A stretch of 64,000 nucleotides of DNA from Desulforamulus aquiferis (GTDB taxonomy: Bacteria > Bacillota > Desulfotomaculia > Desulfotomaculales > Desulfotomaculaceae), in contig AWVY01000018.1 in NCBI GenBank assembly GCA_004143605.1, positions 1 through 64,000 of the forward strand, written 5' to 3'. The notes under the pieces are model-generated. The model did not search any database, had not been told where the DNA came from, and worked only from the letters and a program-made list of their open reading frames with translations. Positions within the stretch are counted from its first letter, which is position 1; the number at the start of each line of letters is the position of its first letter. Positions 30,677 through 41,463 of this stretch are shown here, in pieces. The position numbers and the translations under genes were made by a program.

Positions 30677-31000
30677 ATGGTGTCTAATAAAATTTTTACA
30701 TTTGTTATGATATCCATGTGTATCTCAACTATATCATTAACAATAACTAAAAATAAGTTATTCTCCCCCCTTCGTTCCTTAGTAAGGAAACGTTTTAATT
30801 GGTTAGGGACATTGCTAAGCTGCCCTTATTGTATAAGCCATTGGCTTGCATTTTTTCTCGTTATTTTATTCTATCATTATACTCCCGTGATAATGGTTAC
30901 AGATTTAGTTTTTCTGGATATTATCATAACAATATTTGCAACAATTTCTCTGGCTACGATTATTACAGGTGTTATGTACTTTATAATAAAAAAATTCTAA
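30677..31000 (+). CDS. DUF1360-like membrane protein
   Basis: 107 residues, intact, AAGGGAG upstream of ATG 30677. Three hydrophobic segments: residues 4-22, 50-70 and 80-104. The loop LLSCPYCISHWLAFF has the CPxC...W signature of the DUF1360 family, small membrane proteins of unknown function found in spore-formers. Its place between the exporter and precursor 2 suggests a role in export, immunity or thiol chemistry of the product; that is inference. Confidence 0.7.
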   Translation: MVSNKIFTFVMISMCISTISLTITKNKLFSPLRSLVRKRFNWLGTLLSCPYCISHWLAFFLVILFYHYTPVIMVTDLVFLDIIITIFATISLATIITGVMYFIIKKF

Positions 31001-31102
31001 ACCCCATTTTGGTTTATATATCTCAATTTCTCAAGATGATACATAATGAGTATACTTTTGAATAATGTATCAAGAGAGCTTCTGATAAAGGAGGCAATTT
31101 TA

Positions 31103-31294
31103 ATGGAAAAAGTGGCAAAAAAGTTGCATTGGGTTGAACCTCAAATATTAGAAATAAAAATTCTTATGACTAAAATATCTACTGCTAAGTTAGAGTTTTT
31201 TTCTACCGATTCTTATGCACACGCTACTGATACATCCCTTATGTCATTAGGAGAGCTAAAACATTTGGACTATACAAATGCACTTTTATCATAA
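31103..31294 (+). CDS. Lasso-type precursor peptide 2
   Basis: 63 residues, intact. ATG 31103 is chosen because AAAGGAGG lies eight bases upstream; a longer frame from 31046 would include the ribosome site. The leader KKLHWVEPQILEIKILMT matches precursor 1 in W-[IV]-E-P-[KQ]-I-[VL]-E-I and in Thr at P+10. The following ~39 residues are Ser/Thr/Leu-rich with Glu/Asp at several places, no Cys, and end in ...TNALLS, again a terminal Ser. It sits 23 bases before cyclase 2. No database name known to me. Confidence 0.72.
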   Translation: MEKVAKKLHWVEPQILEIKILMTKISTAKLEFFSTDSYAHATDTSLMSLGELKHLDYTNALLS

Positions 31295-31317
31295 TTACAA
31301 ATTTTGGTGGTATTATT

Positions 31318-33257
31318 ATGAATGCAATATGTGGTATCTACATCGCGATGGCAAACCGATTCTGACAGCAACAAGTAATGAAATGATGAAAGCATTAGGA
31401 ATCTATCGGTCTGACATTTCAGGGTTATGGAGAAAAGAAAATATTTTTTAGGTTGTCATACTCAATACATAACACCGGAATCAGTGGGAGAAGCACTTCC
31501 CCATTATGATCATATTTCGGATTAACAATTACTGCCAGCGCAATAATTGATAATCGTCAAGATTTATGCGATAGATTACTGATTAATGGCCCTTATAGAA
31601 GTTACATCCCAGACAGTCTTCTCATTTTGAGAGCCTATATAAAATGGGGATATGATTGTTCAAAGCATCTTGTTGGGGATTATTCCTTTGTTATATGGGA
31701 TAAAAAGCGACAAGAATTATTTTGTTCAGTTGATCATACAGGAACAAATACCTTTTATTATTTCTGCTCACCTAATATCTTCGCATTTTCAACCTTGCTT
31801 AAACCCCTTTTTGTCTTACGGGAAATTACAAAAGAATTTAATGACACCTGGATTGCCGATTTCCTCGCCACCCCATCAGTAATGCATCAGCTAGACCCTG
31901 AACTAACTGTATATAAGGACATTTATCTTTTACCCTCGGGAACTAACCTGATTGTCCGTCCTGACAGTACTACAAAGAGGGTATATTGGAAAGTTGAACA
32001 ACAATCTAAACTATTCTTGCAGACTGACAATGATTATGTGGAAGCCTTTAGAGAGATCTTTTGTGAAGCGGTTCGTTGCCGATTGCGTAGTTCCCGGCCA
32101 GTTGGAGTGATGATGAGCGGCGGGTTAGACTCCACCTCTGTTGCCTGTATGGCAGCACAATTATTAGCCAAGAGTGGTCTAGAACTTCAGGCTTATTCTG
32201 CACTACCAATCCAGGAATATCGTGATAATTTACCCCTTGGTAGCCTGGCTAACGAGAAGCCATACATAGAAGCAGTCAGGGAGCATATGCCAAATATTGT
32301 TGTAAAGTATATTCGCTCAGAAGACAGGCACTCTCTAACTAATACCGACGTACTGCTTGCAATGCTTGAACAACCTTATAAAATTTTTGAGAACTTGTTT
32401 TGGCTTGACAATATTGTATCAATTGCCAAAACAAATAATATAGGTGTTTTATTAAGTGGAACATCCGGTAATTATACAATCTCATGGGGTTATTCTTTGA
32501 TTTACCTTATAACACTTCTTAGTTCCGGTCATTTTAATAGATTTTTTGATGAAATTCGTTTTACGGTTAGTAGATATAAACATCCCCTTAAATCATCTCT
32601 TGTCTTATTAAGACTCGCTCTACTCTATGTTGTAAAGAATAACTTTTCAAAAAATATTAACTATTTCTTTAGCAGACCTCATAAAACATCACCTGTAAAT
32701 CCTACCTTTGCTAAATGCACCAACGTCTTTGAGCGACTACGCAATTATGATGCAATATCCCTAAATAACCTGTCTTCCTTGGAAATACGCAAAAAACAAC
32801 TTAATCCCAGTTATTTCACCCACCTTGGAGTAATTACTACTAAACAGTCCCTGGCTTATGGATTGGCCTTACGTGATCCAACCATGGATAAGCGAGTAAT
32901 TGAATTCTGCCTGAGTTTACCTGATGATCAATGTGTACGAAATGGAAAAGAAAGGTTTTTAATTCGGCGGGCAATGAAAGGTCACTTGCCTAATAAAGTC
33001 CTTCTAAATGAAACTGTTCGAGGTAAGCAGAGTGCTGATTGGGTACAACGAATACAGCCCTCCTGGACAACACTATTTACTGAGCTTGGCAACATCGGAG
33101 CAAAAGAAGCTGAGCAAAAGTATCTTGATGTTAACAAAATCCAAAAAAAATTAAAAAATATAACGTATTGCATGACAATACGTTATATGACCCAAATCTT
33201 CAAATGTTGATCCGCAGCCTTATTTTCTGCCGGTTTTTAAATATTGTTAAAGGGTAG
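31318..33257 (+). CDS. Lasso cyclase 2 (asparagine-synthetase-like, frameshifted)
   Basis: About 645 residues after correction. ATG 31318 opens MNAICGIY, like cyclase 1, then breaks near 31342, 31448 and 31521. The long frame from 31627 carries WGYDCSKHLVGDYSFVIWD, VGVMMSGGLDSTSVACMAA, LSGTSGNYTISWG, LRDPTMDKRVIEF and GKQSADWVQRIQP. A last break near 33165 restores DPNLQMLIRSLIF and the stop at 33257. The Cys2 nucleophile is absent. Paralogue of cyclase 1; probably dedicated to precursor 2, which lies just upstream. Confidence 0.85.
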
Positions 33258-33305
33258 CAGTCCAATTTTAACAAATAGTCCCTTGAACATAATAAAAGTA
33301 TAATT

Positions 33306-34489
33306 TCAGGAAGTCTTGTTATGTTGCCACATATCCCGAATACACCTCATAAACCAACTAAAGGGACGAATAAAATAATAAACCATATATAGTTTATTGG
33401 GCAGTGAGATAATTCTCATATCGTCCCTTAAAGGCTGGAAAAGGTGAAATATATAATTTATTTTATTCTTCCAACCAATCTGAAACTGTAACTCATAATA
33501 CCTCCTCCGATAAAGCCAATCACGCTTAGTATATTGAGCCTCTAGATCTGTGTTTGACAAAAAAGGAACAGTCAATCGAACCAAATTCCAGGCATATCTA
33601 TCTTTTGCCAAAGAAGGTTCAATATTAGTTGGAACTGGTATTGATAATAGCATATTAGTTAGGATCAATGTCTGATGTAAAAGAGGCAGTATGCCCATAT
33701 TTTTAGCTAATGATACTACCTTTTCCCAGTCAATGCCTCCTTTTTGTACAAACTTTGCTATATCTACCAGCCATCGAATACGAAACCAAGCGTGACCGGC
33801 TCCATGAAAAATTAAATACAATAACCATTCCTCATTTGAAAAAACCGCCACTGGGTATCCCGCTACAACAATTCTATTAATCTTCGTCTTGTGGGGGAAT
33901 TTCCAGTCCTATATTACCTAGTTTCCAATGTAGTTCTAGATGTATATTTTGATCCCTTTGCCAATATTTAAAGTGATGATTGTATTTCAAATATCTTTGC
34001 AATTGACCGGCAACTAAAGGGTAATCTGGTTCAATTCTTTTATAACCTTCCCTTTCAATTATGTTAATTGCTTTTTCTAAATGGTTAGGTGGGAAGAAAA
34101 TATCAATATCTTTGGATGGCCTAACAGCTATATCTCCATATAACGACATGCCAATGGTAACCCCTTTAAGATAAAGGCACTTACCCCCTGGCTTTCAAGT
34201 TGTTTTAGAATCCTAATTGTTTCTCCCGTCATACTTATAGTTCGCATGGCATTGCTTTTATATTTTTGCTTTAGTAGCCTAAGAACATGTTCTGGCACAG
34301 CTTCTTTGTTTAAACTTTTTAGACTTCTATATATTATAGGATAAACACGATGGTGGACTGAAAGATCTATCAGCAGATCCCAGTTAATATCCCATTGCAA
34401 TAAATGTTCAGCTTTATCCAGTCTCTCGCTTACACATGCAAAAATAAGCCAAAGCTCAAGAGAAATCTCTTCAAAGAGATTTTATGCAT
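33306..34489 (-). CDS. Nucleotidyltransferase-fold protein (PadeN-like, frameshifted)
   Basis: About 394 residues joining 34489-34440, 34128-34400, 33877-34149 and 33306-33851. The core has ILKGLPLACRLYGDIAVRPSKDIDIFFP, a minimal nucleotidyltransferase motif with D-x-D, then HLELHWKLGN and a helical C-terminal half (WLLYLIFHGAGHAWFRIRWLVDIAKF), as in the uncharacterised nucleotidyltransferase family PF14907. Homologues accompany kinases in paeninodin-like lasso clusters. It is convergent to cyclase 2, 48 bases apart. Start ATG 34489 follows GGGGTGATAAA. Confidence 0.75.
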
Positions 34490-34506
34490 TTTATCACCCC
34501 GAAAAA

Positions 34507-36098
34507 CTACTTAGCATATTTTTTTAAACAGTATGTCTTATTTAACACATTCATAGATAAAGTTTTTAATATGTCTTTTATTGAAATTGTTGCATAATAT
34601 AACTCTTCTGTTCTTAGAATAAGTCCTATAACAAAAAAAATGGTCCCGCCGATTGCAATATCTATCAATAATCTTATAACAATAGACAAGCAAATGCTTA
34701 CAAGGAATTTATCAAATATACTTAATAAAACTCCCATTACCACAGAAGATAATACCACCTTACAACTAAAAACAACTAAACCATTATTAATATTACTTGT
34801 GACACGTTTTCTTAGCAGAAAGCCAAGTAATACAGCATTAATAGTCATGGCAACAGAGTTAGCAAGTGCTAACCCAAGATGTTCCATTCTCTTGATTAGC
34901 AATAGAGACAAAGCTATGTTTACAGTTACTGTAATAAACGTTACCTTAACTGGAGATAATGTATCCTGTAAGGCGTAAAATCCCCTGGTTAATACAGGGC
35001 TTAAGCACTGTCCAATTAGACCTAGGGATAGAAACAGCAACACTCCTGAAGTTAATGCCAATGCTCTTTCATCAAAGGCTCCTCGTTTAAAAAGCACCGA
35101 AACTATAGGCTCTCGCAAAACTATTAAACCTACAACACACGGTGCTGAAAGCAACAATATCATTTTTAATCCTTTTATTAATGTATTTGAAAATTGCTCA
35201 TATTTAAGGTCCACCACGGACCTACTTAGACTTGGAAATATTGCCGTGGCAACCGCCATTACAAATATTCCTTGGGGGAGCAAAATTAACTTGGTTGCAT
35301 AATTAAGGGCTGATATTGTACCTTCTACAAGTTCAGAACCTAAGTGATAGTAAATTAGTATATTAATTTGTCCTACACCACTACCTATTAATATTGGAAA
35401 CATTAATCCAAATACCCTACGAACTCCCTCATCTTTTAGGTCCAATACTGCTCGAAAATTAAAATCAGTTTTTCTCAAAAATGGTGCTTGAAAAAACGCC
35501 ATTATTAAAGTCCCTAAGAGAACCCCTATGGCAAGACCATAAACACCAAATGATTTTCCTATAGTATATGAGGACCCAATTATTACTGTATTTAATATAA
35601 CTGGAGCTGCAGCAGAAGGAGCAAAAATATTATGAGTATTTAGCAAGCCAGCAAAGAAACTTGCAAGTGCAAAAAACAATATGGAAGGAAACATTATTAA
35701 GGCTAAATTTGACGCTAATTGTGCTGTTTGCTGATCAAAGCCCGGCGCAAATAGGCTAATTACAAAATTTGAATTCCAGAGTCCAATAACTATGATACTT
35801 GTAAGAAATATAAGAAATATGCTAAATAAAGTACTAAATACCCGTCTAGCCTCCTCAGTTTTGCCATTAACTATACACTGAGTAAATACAGGCACAATAA
35901 CTATCACAAGTGCGGCATTAACATTCCGTTAATAATATACGGTATATTAAATATAACTAAAAATGCATCGGCAACACTTGTTGCACCATATTCTTTAGCA
36001 ATAACTGCTTCTCTTACAAAACCCAATAACTTTGCTAACATACTTAATATTAAAATGATAAAAGTGGCCTTAGCAACTTTTCCTGCTCTATTACTCAT
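34507..36098 (-). CDS. MurJ/MviN-family lipid flippase (one frameshift)
   Basis: MOP-superfamily polytopic transporter of about 530 residues. It starts MSNRAGKVAKATFIILILSM with LLGFVREAVIAKEYGATSVADAFLVIF, the MurJ N-terminal signature, and the frames join near 35910 (NGMLNAALVIVIVP). Many hydrophobic helices follow (SGVGQINILIYYHLGSEL, GQCLSPVLTRGFYALQDT). Position at the end of a polysaccharide operon suggests it flips the lipid-linked oligosaccharide, although the sequence resembles lipid II flippases more than typical Wzx. Confidence 0.85.
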
Positions 36099-36121
36099 AC
36101 ATAAATCTCCGATTCTTCATA

Positions 36122-36679
36122 TCAAACTCTGCCAGTCAATACAGTTTTTAGCTCTTTGATACTTGGCAATATAAAATTTGCTCTAGTCCCTCTAATATCG
36201 CCAATGTTATTTCCACTGCGAACCAGTACAGTCGTTCCGACCCCCGCATTGAGACCTGCCTCAATGTCCGACTCTTTATCCCCAACCATAATTGAATCGC
36301 CTAAATTTACTCCAAACTCAGACGAAGCTTTAATAAGCATACCCGGACCAGGTTTCCTACAGAAACTATCCTTCTTATAATTATTTATTCCAAAATGTGG
36401 ATGGAAAGGCGAATAATAAACCTTTGTAATATTAATACCTTCCTCTTTAAACTGCTGAAGCATCCAGTTACTAAGGATGAGAAAATCCTTGACTGTATAA
36501 TATCCTCTGCCAATGCCAGACTGGTTTGTAACTATAATCAACAAATACCCTATACTTTCAAAATATCTCAATATGTCAAATACACCATCAATAAATTCAA
36601 ATTCTGATATTTTAAATAGGTAATTCTTTTCTTTATTAATTACACCATCTCTGTCTAGAAACAATGCTTTATTCTTCAT
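36122..36679 (-). CDS. gmhB: D,D-heptose 1,7-bisphosphate phosphatase
   Basis: 185-residue HAD-IIIA phosphatase, intact. Motif I is FLDRDGVIN, motif [17 protein letters not shown], and motif [19 protein letters not shown]; zinc ligands sit in SPFHPHFG...CRKP. It removes the 7-phosphate of D-glycero-D-manno-heptose-1,7-bisphosphate. Its start overlaps the hddC stop by four bases. Part of the gene set gmhA-hddC-gmhB-hddA. Confidence 0.88.
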   Translation of the reverse strand: MKNKALFLDRDGVINKEKNYLFKISEFEFIDGVFDILRYFESIGYLLIIVTNQSGIGRGYYTVKDFLILSNWMLQQFKEEGINITKVYYSPFHPHFGINNYKKDSFCRKPGPGMLIKASSEFGVNLGDSIMVGDKESDIEAGLNAGVGTTVLVRSGNNIGDIRGTRANFILPSIKELKTVLTGRV

Positions 36680-37367
36680 ATCAGGTTTACCATCTCGCTT
36701 TGAGCCCTAAGGTAATCACTAGGAATCCCAATATCAATAAAATAACTTTCTGATTTATATGCGGCAATTACAAGCCGCCCTAATTGTTGCGTTAGGAAAT
36801 CAGTTTCAAAGGAGAATTTATTCGGTAAAACTATATCGTTAAATAAGTGGCTTTTTGCTACATATACTCCACCATTAACACACCCTTTGATTGTAAACTT
36901 CTTTTCCTCAAATCCAACGACCCTTTCCCCGGTTGTTTTGACATTTCCGTAACGTTCAAAATTGATCATGGGTTTAATGACAAAGTGAGATCAGCATCTA
37001 TTGCCAGATGTTTAGAGTAGATATGATTTAGGTTAATATCAAAAAAGGAATCTCCGTTTAAAATAAAAACATCTTTTTCACTAACATTCTCCAGTGCCTT
37101 TTTTATCGCTCCACCTGTACCCAAAGGTTCATATTCAATAGAGTAATCTATAACAATTCCACCATATCTATAACCATAGTAATCCATTATTTTTTCATGC
37201 ATGTATCCCGTTGCTAAGATAACTTTTTTTATGTTATACTTGCTTAAATATTCTAAGAGATAAGTAAGAAATGGATACCCTCCTATCGCTGCCATTGGTT
37301 TTGGAACTTCTGAAACAATGGTTTTTAGTCTTGTGCCTAAACCACCAACAAGGACTATAGCTTCCAT
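36676..37367 (-). CDS. hddC: Heptose-1-phosphate guanylyltransferase-like (one frameshift)
   Basis: About 230 residues. Nucleotidyltransferase with [40 protein letters not shown] and [13 protein letters not shown]-terminal half [15 protein letters not shown] and [14 protein letters not shown]. The frame breaks at 36965. ATG 37367 with AAGGG upstream is preferred over a TTG two codons earlier. In context it activates D-glycero-alpha-D-manno-heptose 1-phosphate with GTP. Confidence 0.82.
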
Positions 37368-37369
37368 AA

Positions 37370-37954
37370 TCAAAATCCCTTACCGAATAGAGCTTCTTCA
37401 ACAACTGAGCATATAATGTGCCCTAATAAAATATGAACTTCTTGAATTCTAGGTGTTTCACTTGAGGGTACTCTTATAATGTAATCACAGTTACCAAACA
37501 TTTTTCCTCCTGTAAGTCCGGTTAAAACAATACTTGTAATCTCTTTTTTTCTACATTCATCAAGGGCCTTTAAAATGTTTTTAGAGTTGCCTGAAGTAGA
37601 TATGCCAATAAATATGTCCCCTTTTACCCCATTAGCTTGAATTTGCCGAGCAAACAAGTTATCGTAGCCGTAGTCATTGCCAATGGCTGTCAATATAGAC
37701 GTATCAGTGGTGAGGGCAATTGCCGGTAGACCTGGCCGGTCAAAATAAAAGCGGCTTACTAACTCTCCTGCAATATGCTGGGCGTCTGCTGCACTGCCAC
37801 CATTTCCTGCAATAATCACTTTATTTCCTATGCGATAAGCATCAATTATTCTTTTTGCTACTGTTTTAGTGATATGAATTATGCCATCGTCTTCAATAAT
37901 CTGATGCTTAAGACTAAACGATTTTTCGACTTGCTGTCGTATAAACCGCTCCAT
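37370..37954 (-). CDS. gmhA: Sedoheptulose-7-phosphate isomerase
   Basis: 194-residue SIS-domain protein, intact. GNGGSAADAQHIAGELVSRF at residues 50-70 and IGISTSGNSKNILKAL with EVHILLGHIICSVVE at the end identify GmhA. It makes D-glycero-D-manno-heptose 7-phosphate, the first step of the heptose pathway. Two bases separate its stop from the hddC start. Confidence 0.92.
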   Translation of the reverse strand: MERFIRQQVEKSFSLKHQIIEDDGIIHITKTVAKRIIDAYRIGNKVIIAGNGGSAADAQHIAGELVSRFYFDRPGLPAIALTTDTSILTAIGNDYGYDNLFARQIQANGVKGDIFIGISTSGNSKNILKALDECRKKEITSIVLTGLTGGKMFGNCDYIIRVPSSETPRIQEVHILLGHIICSVVEEALFGKGF

Positions 37955-37981
37955 CCCTTACACCGTCCTTTCCATCAACAT

Positions 37982-39013
37982 CTAGGGTCCATCCTGTGTT
38001 CCGTTTTTGGTGAAATGAAAATTCATAATAAAACCATCTAGCATGCCTAGTTCTTTTAATAGCCGCATCCTATGGACGGGGTTAACCATAAACATCATAA
38101 ACCCTCCACCACCCGCACCTGATACTTTACCAGCATAAGCACCTGCTTGTATTGCAGTATGATATATGGAATCTAATTTATTGTTTGTGATAACCGAGGC
38201 CATCTTCTTTTTAGCCTCCCAAGATTTTCCCAGGAACTCGGCAAATTTTAAGATATCTCCCTTTAACAGCGCTTCTTTCATTATCAAAGCATCTTCCTTT
38301 ATCTCATGCATAGCTGTAATTGATTTATGCTCCTTTCCCATTACGTTTTTTATTTGTTCATCAATTATCTTGGCTGAATCACGTGATGTACCTGTATAAA
38401 AAAGAACAAGTGAGTTCTCCAACTCGTTAATAATCCAGTTCTTAACTCGTAAAGGGTTGACAATCACACGTTCACCCTCATAAAATTCTATAAAATTAAA
38501 CCCTCCAAAGGTAGCTGCGTACTGATCCTGTCGTCCACCACTTAACCCCACATCTAATCGTTCTATTTTATATGCTAACTGGGAAATATCATAATCTCCC
38601 AGTGAAAAATGAAGCCATTCGTCAAAGGCTTTGATCATGGTTACAACCATTGTGGATGATGAACCAAGACCAGAACCTGCTGGTGCATCGGAATATGTAG
38701 TCATCATAAAGGATAATGGCCGACCTGCATTATATTGTTTAACAACACGGTTATATACTCCCTTATGCAAATCCATATTACCATCTAATTCTAGGTATTC
38801 AATGCTATCGCATTCCAAATATTCATTTCTGTCAGCAGCAAAAAATATAATTTTGTTATTATTAGTTATTTCAATAGTACAGTAAGCGTACATATCAATA
38901 GTTGCATTAAGAACATAACCACCAAAGTCATCACAATAAGGTGATACATCTGTACCGCCACCAGCCAGGCCAAGTCGTAGAGGTGCCTTTGCACGCACTA
39001 TTTGTTTAATCAC
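37982..39013 (-). CDS. hddA: D-glycero-alpha-D-manno-heptose-7-phosphate 1-kinase
   Basis: GHMP-family kinase of about 343 residues. [21 protein letters not shown] at the N-terminus, the ATP loop [14 protein letters not shown] and the C-terminal [16 protein letters not shown] are clear. The GTG at 39013 with AAAGGATGG upstream is preferred to the longer frame to 39076. The alpha-specific HddA type points to GDP-D-alpha-D-heptose, used in S-layer or capsule glycans, rather than the ADP-beta-heptose of lipopolysaccharide. Confidence 0.88.
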   Translation of the reverse strand: MIKQIVRAKAPLRLGLAGGGTDVSPYCDDFGGYVLNATIDMYAYCTIEITNNNKIIFFAADRNEYLECDSIEYLELDGNMDLHKGVYNRVVKQYNAGRPLSFMMTTYSDAPAGSGLGSSSTMVVTMIKAFDEWLHFSLGDYDISQLAYKIERLDVGLSGGRQDQYAATFGGFNFIEFYEGERVIVNPLRVKNWIINELENSLVLFYTGTSRDSAKIIDEQIKNVMGKEHKSITAMHEIKEDALIMKEALLKGDILKFAEFLGKSWEAKKKMASVITNNKLDSIYHTAIQAGAYAGKVSGAGGGGFMMFMVNPVHRMRLLKELGMLDGFIMNFHFTKNGTQDGP

Positions 39014-39039
39014 TTTTACCATCCTTTCACGGGTAATAA

Positions 39040-40316
39040 TTAAATCTCCAATAATTGATAAAATTGTCCTTTGCATAAATCAAAATTATGGTAACTATTT
39101 ACATAATCCCGTGCATTTTTAGATATATCTTGGCATATCTGTTCATTTTGAAATACTAACCTTACATATTTTAGAAACTCATCATCATTATTTGCGACAA
39201 ATATGTGTTTATTATTAGTCACCTTTAATCCTTCAACCCCTATGGCTGTTGTAATTACAGGTAACCCAAATCCCATGGCATCTATTATTTTGGTTTTAAT
39301 ACCTGTGCCAAAATATATAGGAGCAACAAATGCCTTTGTAGTATTTAATAAAGCTGAAAAGTCATCTAAATAACCAGTTAATATTATGTTACGGTCCCAT
39401 TTCTGTTGATGCTTTTTTATTGCATCTGTTGCTTTATCCCCAATAATATAAAGTATAATATCCGGATATTCGCTGACCAGCCTAGGAAAAATTCTTTCTA
39501 AAAACCTTAACAATCCCATTTCATTGTGAGGTATGTTTAATTTCCCCATAAACGCTAGGGAGTAGGGAGTTTTTAGTGCTTCAATATCTATGACAGGCAT
39601 TATATCTAGGGCTGGATATATACTATATATGTTTGATTTTTTGAGACTTGTTTTAGTTTTTCACGCTCAAAGGGCGATACTAGGAGTACTTTTTCAAAAT
39701 TTTTGACTGATGTCTTTTCCCTATGTTTTAATAATGCTGATTCATATTTCAATATTATATTTCTGATTAATTTATTTGCTATAACATCAATAATCCTTGG
39801 GATTTTATTTGAAAATTCCCCCAACACATTTACTTCATTGTGTTCTAATAAATGTCTATATCTTAAGGACAACAGATCATCCATATCCAGTATTATTAAT
39901 TGTTCCAACTTATTAGATGCATCTTCAAAGTATTGTGCAGTACGCAACATATCACAAAATATAATATTAGGTCTTATATTACTAACATCTTGCCACAGCT
40001 TATTTTTTATTGAGATGTTAAAATAGAAACATTCTTGTATTGATTTCTTTTTAATTAATGTATACTTTATTATATTAGTTGCACTATTAATAATATTAGG
40101 TAAAGCTATAATTTTAATCTCTTTAATCTTAGAGTACCTATTCAACATATATTCTATTTGCTGTTCAAACTTTGAAGGGTCTTTTTCAAAACAATACAGG
40201 TATATTTCAATATCTTGTCTTAAGGATAAAAACTCAAGGTATTGCATTAGTGTTTTATGCCTACCGTTTTTTACAGGATAAGGCATACAAGAAGTTAAAA
40301 ATAGTATTTTCTTCAT
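39040..40316 (-). CDS. GT4 family glycosyltransferase (one frameshift)
   Basis: About 424 residues joined near 39603. N-terminal domain: [42 protein letters not shown]-terminal domain: [21 protein letters not shown], then [28 protein letters not shown]. The latter is the usual GT4 donor-binding stretch, as in STP1/WecH-like enzymes. Sugar specificity cannot be read. Lies between hddA and another GT4 gene. Confidence 0.78.
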
Positions 40317-40336
40317 AATTATAGTTTAGACTCCTC

Positions 40337-41420
40337 TTATTCTATATATCTCAAGATTTCTCTCATTCTAAGAGCAGATTTATCGTAACTATATTGCTTT
40401 ACATGTTCTAATCCAATATTTTTCATCTTCTCTAGCAATGTCTCGTCAGATAGCATTTTTACTAATTTTTCAGCTATATCGCTAGTATCATCAGCCTGGC
40501 AATAAAGGGCAGCGTCTTTACATACCTCAGGTAAGCTGCCTGAGTTTGCTGCTAAAACTGGAGTACCGCATGCCATTGCCTCAAGGGTGGAGACCCAAAT
40601 CCTTCATATTTTGAGGGAAAAACAAATAATTTTGCACATCTATAAAGATTAATAATTTCATTATCATTTTCTATATAATCTAACATTTTAATATCTCTGT
40701 CTTTCAGATGTATGTTTTCTTTACTAAAACCTTTATTATTACCACCTACAATATACAGTTTTGTATTACCTTTCTTTTGATCATCTATTGCTTCCCACGC
40801 ACATATTAAATTTTTTACATTTTTTCTTGGATCTCTAGACCCTAAGTTCATTATGTACTTTGTATCTTGATACCCTTCAGTAATTTTATTTGTGTTATGA
40901 TTTAAAAAATATCACTTACACCAGGGTATACAACTGATATATTTGACGGTTTCCCTAAACCATACTTAATTATTTCATTTTTGGAGAAGTTACTTACAGT
41001 AAAAATATGTTTAACTCGACGAGTAAGTTTTGGTAATAACCATCTATAATAGGTACCACTAGTTTTAGAAAACCACTCAGGACCCTCAAACACTGCAGCA
41101 TCATGAAGAGTAACAACCTGATTTTCTACCAATAGGGGTCCTGTATTAGCCGGACTCCAAAGTAAGTAATCTTTATGTTCCTTGCATAATTTAGGTAAAT
41201 TACACTGCTCCCATAACCACCATTGGTTTAAATAAGAAAATTTATTTTTATCCTTAATAATTTTAAATCCCGAGATTTCACTTAATAGGCATTCTTTTGG
41301 GGCAAATATGATTATTTCAAGTCCCTCAATTTTTCTAAATCCTTTAATCATCTCATATGCATAACGCTGAACACCCGTTATTTTTTTCATTAGAAAAGTA
41401 CCGTTTATAGCAATTTTCAT
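40337..41420 (-). CDS. GT4 mannosyltransferase-like glycosyltransferase (frameshifted)
   Basis: About 360 residues from 40902-41420, 40552-40851 and 40337-40576. MKIAINGTFLMKKITGVQRYAYEMIKGF opens the acceptor domain; LHDAAVFEGPEWFSK and SVVYPGVSD mid-way; then LGSRDPRKNVKNLI, VFPSKYEGFGSPPL...AMACGTPVLAANSGSLPEV. This layout matches WbpY/MtfB-like mannosyltransferases. Breaks near 40880 and 40570. Confidence 0.78.
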
Positions 41421-41463
41421 TTACAATCCCCAGTCTCACTTATTTTTTATTTAAAAGAAGATA

